Shown here: positions 1 to 7,732 of the stretch, piece by piece
Position numbering within the stretch: position 1 is the stretch's first letter
Layout: every line of letters begins with the position of its first letter
Source of the DNA: Alphaproteobacteria bacterium
GTDB lineage: Bacteria; Pseudomonadota; Alphaproteobacteria; ATCC43930; CGMCC-115725
Reading direction: 5' to 3'
NCBI GenBank assembly: GCA_021325525.1
Contig: JAJPHB010000039.1
Location: 1 to 51,607 of the forward strand
DNA: 51,607 bases
Notes under the pieces: model-generated
What the model was told of the DNA's origin: nothing
Database searches by the model: none
The model's input: the letters and a program-made list of their open reading frames with translations, nothing else
Translations under genes and position numbers: made by a program

Positions 1-339
1 CAGAACGCGCAGAATCAGGCGATTGCCGTCGCGAAGGTGCTGGCCGGCGGCGATGCGCCCTATGCCGAGCTGCCCTGGTTCTGGTCCGACCAGTACGACG
101 TCAATTTCCAGACCGCCGGCGCGCCCGAGCGCTGGACCGACCTCCTGTGGCGTGGCCGGGCCGAGGACGGCCGCTTCACCCTCTTCTATATGGACGGCCC
201 GGTGCCTGTCGCCGGGGCCACCGTCAACAACGGCCGCGACATGCGCTTCGTGAAGCAGCTTGTGGCGCAGGGCCGCCCCGTCGATCCGGCGCTGCTCGCC
301 AATCCCGCGACGAAGCTCGCCGAGCTGTGCCGCGCCTGA
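1..339 (+). CDS. Ferredoxin reductase, C-terminal fragment (5' end outside window)
   Basis: This frame is open from base 1 to a TGA at 337-339 and gives the last 112 residues of a protein that begins upstream. Visible landmarks are AIAVAKVLAG followed by PYAELPWFWSDQYDVNFQ, which is the typical junction between the FAD/NAD domain and the C-terminal reductase domain of rhodocoxin/putidaredoxin-type ferredoxin reductases. Members of this family move electrons from NAD(P)H through FAD to a small [2Fe-2S] ferredoxin. A Rieske-type ferredoxin gene follows 49 bp downstream, so the two probably form an electron-transfer pair for an oxygenase. The nucleotide-binding motifs lie outside the window, so cofactor preference cannot be read. 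Confidence 0.8.
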   Translation, partial: QNAQNQAIAVAKVLAGGDAPYAELPWFWSDQYDVNFQTAGAPERWTDLLWRGRAEDGRFTLFYMDGPVPVAGATVNNGRDMRFVKQLVAQGRPVDPALLANPATKLAELCRA

Positions 340-388
340 AGGCAGCCCCTTGTTCGGCGGCTTCCGCTTCGTGTATTCGATAGCCGCC

Positions 389-709
389 ATGACAAGCAAC
401 GAAAACTGGGTCACCGTCGCACAGCTCTCCGAGCTCGGCGAGGGAGAGATCAAGGGCGTCGAAGTCGGCGACAAGCAGATCGCGCTCTACAATGTCGGCG
501 GGGAAATCCACGCCACGGACAATATTTGCACGCACGCCTTCGCGCTGCTCTCAGATGGATGGCTCGATGGCGACGTCATCGAATGCCCGCTCCACGCCGG
601 TCGGTTCGAGGTGAGGACGGGCAAGGCGCTGGGACCACCGGTGGAACAGGACATCAAGGTCTTCCCGGTGCGCGTCAGCGGCAGCGACATACAGGTCAAT
701 ATCGGCTAG
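389..709 (+). CDS. Rieske [2Fe-2S] ferredoxin, non-haem oxygenase type
   Basis: The protein has 106 residues from ATG 389. The cluster ligands are plain: C47-T-H49 and C66-P-L-H69, spaced CxH-x16-CxxH as in the small soluble ferredoxins of ring-hydroxylating dioxygenases. There is no signal peptide or membrane segment, so it should act in the cytoplasm. It sits just after the tail of a ferredoxin reductase, which suggests that the reductase reduces it. An in-frame start further upstream (260) would overlap the reductase gene and add a non-homologous arginine-rich stretch, so I rejected it. No oxygenase subunit is visible within the window, and the final electron acceptor is unknown. Confidence 0.88.
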   Translation: MTSNENWVTVAQLSELGEGEIKGVEVGDKQIALYNVGGEIHATDNICTHAFALLSDGWLDGDVIECPLHAGRFEVRTGKALGPPVEQDIKVFPVRVSGSDIQVNIG

Positions 710-741
710 CGGCCGAGGAAAGAAGCGGCAGGGAGGGAGGC

Positions 742-1917
742 ATGAAAGCGGTTCTGGGGGGAGCCACGGCGCTGGCGCTGCTTCTGGCTGGGCAAGCCGC
801 AACGGGGCACGCGAAAGAGCTCAAGATCGGCTTCATCGCCACCTTCTCCGGGCCCGCCGGCGTTCTCGGACAGCACCTTTACGATGGCTTCATGCTGGGC
901 GTCGCCGAGAAGGGCGGCAAGCTCGGCGGCGTGCCGACCGAGGTCATCAAGGAGGACGACCAGCTCAAGCCGGAGATCGGCCTTCAGGCGGCGCGCAAGC
1001 TCATCGAGAAAGACAAGGTCGATCTCGTCTCCGGCATCGTCTTCTCCAACATCATGATGGCGGTCTACAAGCCGATCATCGACAGCAAGACGATCCTGGT
1101 CAGCTCGAATTCCGGTCCCTCGCCGATCGCCGGCAAGCTCTGCTCGCCCTACTTCTTCTCGACCTCCTGGCAGAATGACGGGCCGCATGAGGCCATGGGC
1201 AAATACCTGCAGGACAAGGGGGTGAAGCGCCTCTACCTCATGGCGCCCAATTACCAGGCGGGCAAGGACGCGCTCGCCGGCGTCAAGCGCTTCTTCAAGG
1301 GCGAGATCGCCGGCGAGGTCTATACCAGTCTCAGCCAACTCGACTATGCCGCCGAGATCGCGCAGCTTCGGGCGGCCAAGCCCGATGCGCTCTACGTCTT
1401 CTATCCGGGCGGCTTCGGCATCACCTTCCTGAAGCAATATGCGCAGGCCGGGCTCTCGAAGGAGATCCCGCTCTACTCGGCCTTCACCGTCGATACAACG
1501 ACGCTCGCGGCACAGGGCGATGCGGCCGCCGGGACCTTCGAGAGCGCCTTCTGGAACGTCGACCTCAAGATCCCGGCGAGCCAGGCCTTCGTCGCCGCCT
1601 TCGAGAAGAAATACGGCTACGTCCCTTCAACATACGCCGCCCAAGCCTATGACAGCGCCCTTCTCATCGACAGCGCGGTCAAGGCTGTGGGCGGCGATGT
1701 TGCGAAAAAGGACGCGGTGATCGCGGCGATGAAGAAGGCGGATTTCCCCTCGATCCGCGGCGCGTTCAGGTTCAATACCAACCACTTCCCGATCGAGAAC
1801 TACTACTTGCTCGAAACGGTGAAAGGCGCCGACGGCAAGCTCGAGCAGGTGACGCGTGCCACGATCCTCGAGAACCACGCCGATGCCTATGCCGGCGAGT
1901 GCCCGATGAAGGAATGA
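742..1917 (+). CDS. ABC transporter substrate-binding protein (LivK / Peripla_BP_6 type)
   Basis: The protein has 391 residues from ATG 742, preceded by a purine-rich ribosome-binding site at 731-740. Residues 1-24 look like a Sec signal peptide, probably cut after GHA. The mature start, LKIGFIATFSGPAGVLG, is the usual opening of the type I periplasmic-binding fold used for branched-chain amino acids, amides and aromatic acids. Normally permease and ATPase genes lie beside it, but none follows here; a toxin-antitoxin operon comes next. The Rieske ferredoxin upstream makes an aromatic or carboxylate ligand plausible, but the sequence alone does not decide the ligand. Confidence 0.85.
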   Translation: MKAVLGGATALALLLAGQAATGHAKELKIGFIATFSGPAGVLGQHLYDGFMLGVAEKGGKLGGVPTEVIKEDDQLKPEIGLQAARKLIEKDKVDLVSGIVFSNIMMAVYKPIIDSKTILVSSNSGPSPIAGKLCSPYFFSTSWQNDGPHEAMGKYLQDKGVKRLYLMAPNYQAGKDALAGVKRFFKGEIAGEVYTSLSQLDYAAEIAQLRAAKPDALYVFYPGGFGITFLKQYAQAGLSKEIPLYSAFTVDTTTLAAQGDAAAGTFESAFWNVDLKIPASQAFVAAFEKKYGYVPSTYAAQAYDSALLIDSAVKAVGGDVAKKDAVIAAMKKADFPSIRGAFRFNTNHFPIENYYLLETVKGADGKLEQVTRATILENHADAYAGECPMKE

Positions 1918-1947
1918 TCATCTCGAACGGATTGCGCCCGGCATGGC

Positions 1948-1981
1948 TTGACAGCATCGCCGCCTTAGCTAGATTAGCTAA
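1948..1981 (+). promoter_or_regulatory. Promoter with overlapping palindromic operator of the toxin-antitoxin operon
   Basis: A perfect -35 hexamer TTGACA lies at 1948-1953, followed after 16 bp by TAGATT at 1970-1975. A perfect inverted repeat, TTAGCTA-GAT-TAGCTAA (1965-1981), covers the -10. This AT-rich palindrome stands out in the GC-rich surroundings. Antitoxins of the Phd/YefM family usually bind such a site with their toxin to repress their own operon; that role here is inferred. Confidence 0.7.
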
Positions 1982-1999
1982 TCGGAGCGAGAAGCGAGC

Positions 2000-2245
2000 G
2001 TGGCCGAGATCGTCGTGAACATGCATGAGGCGAAGACGACGCTGTCGCGTCTCGTCGAGCGGGCGCGTGCTGGTGAGATTATCGTTATTGCCAAAGCCGG
2101 CGAGCCGCTCGTCAAGCTTGTCCCGGTGGCAAATCGTGCGAAGCCGCGTGTTCCGGGCAAATGGCGCGGCAAGGTCTGGATGGCTGAGGATTTCGACCGC
2201 CTTCCCGATGACATCCTTGATGCGTTCGAGGGCAAATTGCCCTGA
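2000..2245 (+). CDS. Type II antitoxin, Phd/YefM family
   Basis: The protein has 81 residues and starts at GTG 2000, with GGAGCGAG upstream. The N-terminus MAEIVVNMHEAKTTLSRLVERA is the DNA-binding and dimerising fold of Phd/YefM antitoxins, which bind and mask a partner toxin and repress their own promoter. The C-terminal part (about 50-81), rich in W, D and E, is likely the segment that wraps the toxin. Its stop codon overlaps the presumed toxin start, the classic antitoxin-first layout. The two weak starts (GTG here, CTG for the toxin) suggest dosage is set at translation. Confidence 0.88.
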   Translation: MAEIVVNMHEAKTTLSRLVERARAGEIIVIAKAGEPLVKLVPVANRAKPRVPGKWRGKVWMAEDFDRLPDDILDAFEGKLP

Positions 2246-2616
2246 AACTGCTGCTCGACACATCGGCCTTCCTGTGGTGGATGAGCGGCGCGCCGATGCT
2301 CTCGAAGGCGGCACGCGCTGCCATCGCGACGCCGCAGAACGACGTGCACGTCAGCATTGCGACGGCGTGGGAAATCGCGATCAAGCGAGGTCTGGGAAAA
2401 CTCCGCATCGCCGCGGACGTCGCGGCTGCGCTGCAAAGCGAGGAGTTCGTGCTGCTGCCCATTGCCCTTGCACATGTGGATGCGGTCGCCGAACTGCCGC
2501 CGCTTCATCGCGATCCCTTCGATCGCATGCTGATTGCCCAGGCGAAACATGAGGGCATGCGGCTCGTCACCTGCGACCAGGAGATCGCAGCTTACGACGT
2601 CGCGCGGCTCTGGTAG
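2242..2616 (+). CDS. VapC-like PIN-domain ribonuclease toxin
   Basis: The PIN fold is recognisable: the first strand LLLDTSAFLWW carries the first acidic residue, SIATAWEIAIKRGLGKL the central Glu, and RDPFDRMLIAQA plus TCDQEI the later acidic positions. PIN toxins cut structured RNAs such as tRNA or rRNA using Mg2+. The first in-frame ATG (2281) would delete strand 1 and the catalytic Asp. The true start is therefore probably CTG 2242, which overlaps the antitoxin stop as CTGA and gives 124 residues, the usual length. ATT at 2236 is the only other nearby option. The gene ends 6 bp from the convergent gatB stop. Confidence 0.82.
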   Translation: MKLLLDTSAFLWWMSGAPMLSKAARAAIATPQNDVHVSIATAWEIAIKRGLGKLRIAADVAAALQSEEFVLLPIALAHVDAVAELPPLHRDPFDRMLIAQAKHEGMRLVTCDQEIAAYDVARLW

Positions 2617-2622
2617 ACGCCG

Positions 2623-4074
2623 CTACCCGTTCAGCTTCTTGCGCAGGAGCTCGTTGACGGCCGCAGGATTGGCCTTGCCTTCCGTCGCCTTCATCACCTG
2701 GCCGACGAAGAAGCCGAAGAGCTTTTCCTTGCCGGCGCGGAATTCCGCGACCTTGTCCGTCTGCGCCGCAAGCACCGCGTCGACGGCCGCTTCGATGGCG
2801 CCGGCATCGGTCACCTGCTTCCATCCCCTCTCGGCGACGATCTTGCCCGGAGGATCGCCGCTCTCGAGCATCGCGGCGAAAACGTCCTTGGCAAGGCGCC
2901 CCGAAATCGTGCCATCGGCGATGAGGTCGAGCATCGCGCCCAAATTCTCGGCCGAGACCGGTGACGCCTCGATCCCGACGCCCAGCCGGTTCAAGGCGCC
3001 GAAGAGGTCGCCCATCACCCAATTGGCCGCCTGCTTCGGATCGCGCCCGCGCGCCACCGCCTCGAAGTAATCGGCGCTCGCCCGCTCGGCGACGAGAATG
3101 CCGGCATCGGCCGGACTCAGCGCGTACGCAGCGACGAAGCGCGCCTTCTTGGCATCCGGCAATTCGGGGAGGCTCGCTTTGAGGCTCGCGACCCAAGCGG
3201 GATCGAGCGTCAGAGGCAGCAGATCGGGATCGGGGAAGTAGCGATAGTCATGCGCCTCTTCCTTCGAGCGCATCGAGCGCGTCGTGCCGCGACCGGCGTC
3301 GAACAGCCGCGTCTCCTGGCGAACCGTGCCACCCTCTTCGATGATCTCGATCTGCCGCCGCGCCTCGTAATCGATCGCCTGCATGACGTAACGCACGGAA
3401 TTGACGTTCTTGATCTCGCAGCGCGTGCCGTAGCCCTCGCCCGGTCTGCGCACCGAGACGTTGCAATCGCAGCGCAGCGAGCCTTCCTCCATGTTCCCGT
3501 CGCAGGTGCCGAGATAGCGCAGGATCGAGCGCAGCTTGCGCAGATACGCGCCCGCCTCCTCGGCGCTGCGCAGATCGGGCTCGGAGACGATCTCCATCAG
3601 CGCGACGCCGGCGCGATTGAGGTCGAGATAGGTGAGGCTCGGGTGCTGGTCGTGAAGACTCTTGCCCGCATCCTGCTCGAGATGGAGCCGCGTGATCCCG
3701 ACCTCGCGCACGCCGCCATCCGGCAGGTCGAGCACGATCTTGCCGCGTCCGACGACCGGCTGCAGATATTGCGAGATTTGATAGCCGGCGGGCAGGTCGG
3801 GATAGAAGTAGTTCTTGCGATCGAAGACCGAGTGCAGGTTGATCTCGGCGGCAAGGCCCAGCCCCGTCTTGACCGCCTGCTCGACGCAATGGCCGTTGAT
3901 GACCGGCAGCATGCCGGGAAACGCGGCATCGATCGTCGATACTTGCGTATTGGGCTCGGCGCCGAAGGCCGTGGCCGCCCCGGAGAAGAGCTTCGCGGCG
4001 GACACGATTTGCGCGTGCACTTCGAGGCCGATTACGACCTCCCAGGACCCCGTGCGTCCTTCAATGAGGCTCAT
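2623..4074 (-). CDS. gatB: Asp-tRNA(Asn)/Glu-tRNA(Gln) amidotransferase subunit B
   Basis: The protein has 483 residues from ATG 4074 to TAG. The N-terminus [12 protein letters not shown] and the later [22 protein letters not shown] are signature stretches of GatB, the subunit that binds mischarged tRNA, activates the carboxylate with ATP and receives ammonia from GatA. The C-terminal helical part ending in [10 protein letters not shown] is the YqeY-like tRNA-binding tail. The gene overlaps the end of gatA by 14 bp, so translation is probably coupled. A longer frame reaching 4278 has no family similarity in its first 68 residues and lies inside gatA, so the shorter start is preferred. Confidence 0.97.
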   Translation of the reverse strand: MSLIEGRTGSWEVVIGLEVHAQIVSAAKLFSGAATAFGAEPNTQVSTIDAAFPGMLPVINGHCVEQAVKTGLGLAAEINLHSVFDRKNYFYPDLPAGYQISQYLQPVVGRGKIVLDLPDGGVREVGITRLHLEQDAGKSLHDQHPSLTYLDLNRAGVALMEIVSEPDLRSAEEAGAYLRKLRSILRYLGTCDGNMEEGSLRCDCNVSVRRPGEGYGTRCEIKNVNSVRYVMQAIDYEARRQIEIIEEGGTVRQETRLFDAGRGTTRSMRSKEEAHDYRYFPDPDLLPLTLDPAWVASLKASLPELPDAKKARFVAAYALSPADAGILVAERASADYFEAVARGRDPKQAANWVMGDLFGALNRLGVGIEASPVSAENLGAMLDLIADGTISGRLAKDVFAAMLESGDPPGKIVAERGWKQVTDAGAIEAAVDAVLAAQTDKVAEFRAGKEKLFGFFVGQVMKATEGKANPAAVNELLRKKLNG

Positions 4075-5584
4075 GGTGTCCGCTCCCGATGTCTCCCCCG
4101 GACGAGGAAGCTCCCGCGATGAACTGCGGGGTTGCCGTGAAAGAGGCCGCCTCTTCCAGCACGCCGGCGACGCGGAACACCGTCTCCTCGTCGAAGGCGC
4201 GGCCGATGATCTGGAGACCGAGCGGCAGCCCGCTCTCGTCGAGGCCCGCCGGCACCGAGATGGCGGGAATGCCAGCAAGGTCGGCAGGCACCGTGAAGAC
4301 GTCGTTCAGATACATGGCGATGGGATCGTCTGATTTCTCGCCGATGGCGAAGGCCGAGGACGGCGCCGTCGGCGTCAGGATGCAGTCGACCATCTTGAAC
4401 GCCTCCGCGAAATCGCGGGCGATGAGGGTGCGAACGCGCTGCGCCTTGACGTAGTAGGCATCGTAATAGCCGGCCGAGAGCACATAGGTGCCGATGAGAA
4501 CGCGCCGCCGCACCTCGGCGCCGAAGCCGGCGGCCCGCGTCAGCTCGTACATTTCTTCGAGGCTCTTGCCGTCGACGCGAAGGCCGAAGCGCACGCCGTC
4601 ATAGCGTGCGAGGTTCGAGGAGGCTTCGGCCGGCGCCACGATGTAATAGGCAGGAAGCGCGTATTTCGTCATCGGCAGGCTGATTTCGACCGGATGCGCC
4701 CCCGCCGTCTTCAGCCACTCGATGCCGCGCTGCCACAGCGTCTCGATCTCGCCCGGCATCCCGTCGACGCGGTATTCCTTCGGAATGCCGACCTTGAGCC
4801 CTCGGATGTCGCCGGTGAGGGCCGCCTCGAAATCGGGTACGGCGACCGGTGCCGAGGTCGAATCCTTCGGATCGTGCCCGGCCATTCCGCGAAGCAGCAT
4901 CGCCGCGTCGCGAACGGTGCGCGTCAGCGGCCCCGGATGATCGAGCGACGAGGCGAAGGCAACGACGCCCCAGCGCGAGCAGCGCCCGTAGGTCGGCTTC
5001 ATCCCGACGATCCCGGTGAAGCTCGCCGGCTGGCGGATCGAGCCGCCGGTATCGGTGCCGGTCGCACCAAGGGCGCCGCAAGCCGCGACGATCGCGGCCG
5101 AGCCGCCGGAGGAGCCGCCCGGCACCAGCGGCCGGTTGTCGCCGGGACGCCGCCACGGGTTTTCGGTCGGCCCGTAATAGCTCGTCGTCGTCGACGAGCC
5201 CATGGCGAACTCGTCCATATTGGTCTTGCCGAGCATGACCGCGCCCGCCGCCCAGAGCTGCGCAGTCACCGTCGATTCGTAAGGCGGCTTGAAGCCGTCG
5301 AGAATATGCGAGGACGCGGTGGTCAGGATGTCCTTGGTGCAGAAGAGGTCCTTGATGGCGAGCGGCAGCCCCTCGAGCGGCCGTGCCTCGCCGCGTTGGA
5401 GGCGCCGGTCGGACTCCGCCGCCTGCGCCATCGCGAGCTCGGGAGTCTCGGTGACGAAGGCGTTGAGCGGTCGCGCCGCTTCGACTGCGGCGACATGCGC
5501 AGCGGCCAGCTCCGTCGCGGTGAAGTTGCGCCGGCGCAGCCCGTCGCGCGCCGCCGCCATGGTGAGCCGGGTGAGCGCCGTCAT
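4061..5584 (-). CDS. gatA: Asp-tRNA(Asn)/Glu-tRNA(Gln) amidotransferase subunit A
   Basis: The protein has 507 residues from ATG 5584. It belongs to the amidase-signature family: Lys78 in LAIKDLF, the glycine/serine stretch [10 protein letters not shown] (cis-Ser at about 158-159) and nucleophile Ser182 in [11 protein letters not shown] form the Ser-cisSer-Lys triad. GatA hydrolyses glutamine and channels the ammonia to GatB for amidation of Asp-tRNA(Asn) or Glu-tRNA(Gln) in the cytoplasm. It lies between gatC (13 bp upstream) and gatB (14 bp overlap) in one minus-strand operon. Length and motifs are normal. Confidence 0.97.
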   Translation of the reverse strand: MTALTRLTMAAARDGLRRRNFTATELAAAHVAAVEAARPLNAFVTETPELAMAQAAESDRRLQRGEARPLEGLPLAIKDLFCTKDILTTASSHILDGFKPPYESTVTAQLWAAGAVMLGKTNMDEFAMGSSTTTSYYGPTENPWRRPGDNRPLVPGGSSGGSAAIVAACGALGATGTDTGGSIRQPASFTGIVGMKPTYGRCSRWGVVAFASSLDHPGPLTRTVRDAAMLLRGMAGHDPKDSTSAPVAVPDFEAALTGDIRGLKVGIPKEYRVDGMPGEIETLWQRGIEWLKTAGAHPVEISLPMTKYALPAYYIVAPAEASSNLARYDGVRFGLRVDGKSLEEMYELTRAAGFGAEVRRRVLIGTYVLSAGYYDAYYVKAQRVRTLIARDFAEAFKMVDCILTPTAPSSAFAIGEKSDDPIAMYLNDVFTVPADLAGIPAISVPAGLDESGLPLGLQIIGRAFDEETVFRVAGVLEEAASFTATPQFIAGASSSGGDIGSGHHEPH

Positions 5585-5597
5585 CGCCGCGACCCCG

Positions 5598-5885
5598 TCA
5601 CTCCACGACCTTCGGAACGGTGAAGAAGCCGTGCGCCGTCGCCGGCGCGTTGGCCAGGACCTCGTCGCGCCGCCCGCCATCTGTGACCCGGTCTTCGCGC
5701 ATGGGCAGCCGCATCGCGGCGACGCTCGTCATCGGCTCGACCCCCGAGGTGTCGACTTCGCCGAGCTGCTCGATCCAGGTCAGAATATGCGAGAGCTCGT
5801 CCGCCATCTTGACCTGCTCTGCCTCGGACAATCTGATCCGCGCCAGAGTGGCGATATGCGCCACGGTGGCCTTATCCAACGCCAT
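5598..5885 (-). CDS. gatC: Asp-tRNA(Asn)/Glu-tRNA(Gln) amidotransferase subunit C
   Basis: The protein has 95 residues from ATG 5885. The sequence [19 protein letters not shown], a middle block [19 protein letters not shown] and the tail [11 protein letters not shown] are typical of GatC, the small belt subunit that holds GatA and GatB together. It is the first gene of the gatCAB operon and is divergent from ruvX, with 85 bp between the starts. A longer frame to 5984 adds an arginine/proline-rich extension absent from the family and was not used. Confidence 0.95.
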   Translation of the reverse strand: MALDKATVAHIATLARIRLSEAEQVKMADELSHILTWIEQLGEVDTSGVEPMTSVAAMRLPMREDRVTDGGRRDEVLANAPATAHGFFTVPKVVE

Positions 5886-5970
5886 GTTATAGATGTCTCC
5901 TGCTCCGAGGCGTCGCCCGCCTCGCGCTCGCGCCGGACCCCGCCCGGAGCCGGGCACGCTATCATCCGTC

Positions 5971-6450
5971 ATGCCCCTCTGCAACCCCGCCGACCTCCAG
6001 CTTATTCACCGCCCGGGACAGCGCCTTCTCGGGCTCGATCTCGGCACCAAGACCATCGGCCTTGCCCTGTCGGATACGCGGCGGCGGATCGCGTCGCCCC
6101 TCGCGACGCTCCGCCGGGGCAAGTTCCGCGACGATGCGGGGAGGCTGCGGCAGCTCGTCGAGAGCCGAGAGGTCGGCGCCATGGTCATCGGGCTCCCGAT
6201 CGCGATGGACGGCAGCGAAGGACCCCGCTGCCAGTCGGCCCGGCAGTTCGCCCGCAACCTTCTCGCGATCTTCGATATTCCGATCGCCTTCTGGGACGAG
6301 CGGCTGTCGACCCGCGCCGTCGAGCGCGAGATGATCGCCGCCGATTTGACGCGCAAGCGCCGCGGCGAGATCGTCGACCGTGTCGCCGCCGCCTACATTC
6401 TTCAGGGATTCCTCGATTGGCTCGGCAGCTTGCCCGCGCAGCCGGGCTGA
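5971..6450 (+). CDS. ruvX: Holliday-junction resolvase-like / pre-16S rRNA processing nuclease (YqgF)
   Basis: The protein has 159 residues from ATG 5971. The RNase H-like fold shows its motifs: [17 protein letters not shown] (first acidic residue), [24 protein letters not shown] and the late [13 protein letters not shown] acidic site. The family is linked to maturation of the 16S rRNA 5' end and sometimes to Holliday-junction cutting. The start was chosen because the upstream frame to 5893 is low-complexity proline/arginine and lies in the gatC promoter region. A TATCAT box at 5960-5965 is very close to the ATG, so a short or absent leader is possible. Confidence 0.93.
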   Translation: MPLCNPADLQLIHRPGQRLLGLDLGTKTIGLALSDTRRRIASPLATLRRGKFRDDAGRLRQLVESREVGAMVIGLPIAMDGSEGPRCQSARQFARNLLAIFDIPIAFWDERLSTRAVEREMIAADLTRKRRGEIVDRVAAAYILQGFLDWLGSLPAQPG

Positions 6451-6523
6451 GGTCCTCGATCGCGGGCGGCGAGAAACGAGGCGCGGACGCTGCGGCAGGC
6501 GGCCGCGCCTGATTTGCGCCGAG

Positions 6524-6958
6524 CTATTGCTGCTGTGAGGGCGGATTGGAGCTGCCGGCGACCGTACGCGGCGCCAGCTCGTTCAGCGTCGCGGTATCGA
6601 GCTCGCCCGTCTGCGGCCGGTTCTTGCTCTTCTGGTATTCGGCGATGCCGGCGCGGGTCTTCGGCCCGATGATGCCGTCGATCCGCCCATTGTAATAGCC
6701 GTCCTGATGCAGCGAGGTCTGCACGGCTTTGATCGTTTCCGGGCTCAGATTCGAGGGCGCTTGCACCATGACCGGCTCGCTCGTGCCGCTCGCGGTCGCC
6801 GGAACCGTTGCCGAGGGGCTGGCGCCCGCGGCCTTCGTCTCGCCGGCCGAATGCGCCAAGGCATGGCCCGCCGCCGTCATGTCTTCGCCGACGCCACGCA
6901 TCGTGTTGCATGCCGCCATCAAGGGAAGCACGGAAAGCAGAATGAGGATCCTCTTCAT
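6524..6958 (-). CDS. Entericidin-like lipoprotein fused to a peptidoglycan-binding domain
   Basis: The protein has 144 residues from ATG 6958; an alternative ATG at 6970 adds four residues. Residues 1-16 form a lipoprotein signal peptide with lipobox LMAAC and Cys17 as the lipidation site. The sequence after it, CNTMRGVGEDMTAAG, matches the entericidin A/B small-lipoprotein consensus. Normally the protein would end within about 30 further residues. Here a Pro/Ala/Ser linker (40-70) leads to a peptidoglycan-binding type 1 domain (about 71-128: TIKAVQTSLHQDGYYNGRID, IGPKTRAGIAEYQ). The likely role is an outer-membrane-anchored wall-binding protein. Neighbours are ruvX (convergent) and a PAS protein. 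Confidence 0.8.
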   Translation of the reverse strand: MKRILILLSVLPLMAACNTMRGVGEDMTAAGHALAHSAGETKAAGASPSATVPATASGTSEPVMVQAPSNLSPETIKAVQTSLHQDGYYNGRIDGIIGPKTRAGIAEYQKSKNRPQTGELDTATLNELAPRTVAGSSNPPSQQQ

Positions 6959-7061
6959 CGTGGCACCCATGCTCTGTCGAATGCACGGGAAACGGGACTT
7001 GGGCCCGACTTGTTCCGCTCGCGCCGATAGCGACGCGCGCTCGACCTCGGCAACGCCGATT

Positions 7062-7589
7062 TCAACCTGTGGCGGCCTTTGCCAGCGGCCACGGCAGCGG
7101 CCGTCTCCCTACCTTCCGAACACCATGCGCGATGGTTCCGACGAGGATGCGCGTGACGGTTCCGTCAGCGGCGGCAAAGGGCAGGAGAAGGCGCTCCCAA
7201 TAATCGAGCGGGATAACTGGCGGCGGCCGATGGCGGGTCAGAAGCGGACGACGCAGGGCCAGCATCCGCTGATACGCGGCAATCACGAACTGCGCGACCT
7301 CGGGAAAGGAATCGCCGACACGGCAGCCGGTGAGGTCGCGGCCGAAAGCCGCAGCGACATTCGAGCCATAGAGACGGTAGAGAAAATCGGCGCCGCCATC
7401 GACCGGCTCCATGATCATCAGCCAGCCGAGAATGAAAGTGAGCCGGGTCGGGTCGATCGCCGCCACCGGCGGCAACTCCGCATCGCCGCGCTCGCGCTCC
7501 CAATAGGCGAGAAGCGGCGGCAGGCGCGAATCATGAAAGTCTCCGGGTGCCGGCGACTCTTTGACGAAAGGGTCGAGCGCTTGCGCCAT
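7062..7589 (-). CDS. Single-domain PAS protein (PAS_5 family)
   Basis: The protein has 175 residues from ATG 7589. The core pattern, LPPLLAYWERERGDAELPP, then a strand with LGWLMIMEPVDGGADFLYRLYGS, then GRDLTGCRVGDSFPE, and a final LPFAAADGTVTRILVG, fits the PAS_5 family common in alphaproteobacteria. These have a PAS sensor fold without an attached kinase, cyclase or DNA-binding output, and their function is mostly unknown. No transmembrane segment or signal peptide is visible. The gene stands alone, 103 bp upstream of the lipoprotein gene on the same strand. Ligand and partner cannot be inferred. Confidence 0.75.
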   Translation of the reverse strand: MAQALDPFVKESPAPGDFHDSRLPPLLAYWERERGDAELPPVAAIDPTRLTFILGWLMIMEPVDGGADFLYRLYGSNVAAAFGRDLTGCRVGDSFPEVAQFVIAAYQRMLALRRPLLTRHRPPPVIPLDYWERLLLPFAAADGTVTRILVGTIAHGVRKVGRRPLPWPLAKAATG

Positions 7590-7732
7590 GGGGTTCTTCC
7601 TGCCGCCGGACGGCGCCGTTCTGACGCGGCTATCGTCGGATAGTTAAGATTTATCGCACATCGGTTAAGAGAAGATTGAGACCGCAGAGGCGTGTCAACT
7701 TCCCGGGCCCATAAGGCCGGCCGGGACGAAGA

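Noticed and set aside
7640-7690. GTTAAG...GGTTAAG as a CtrA site
   Set aside because: The two TTAA elements are 17 bases apart, not 7.
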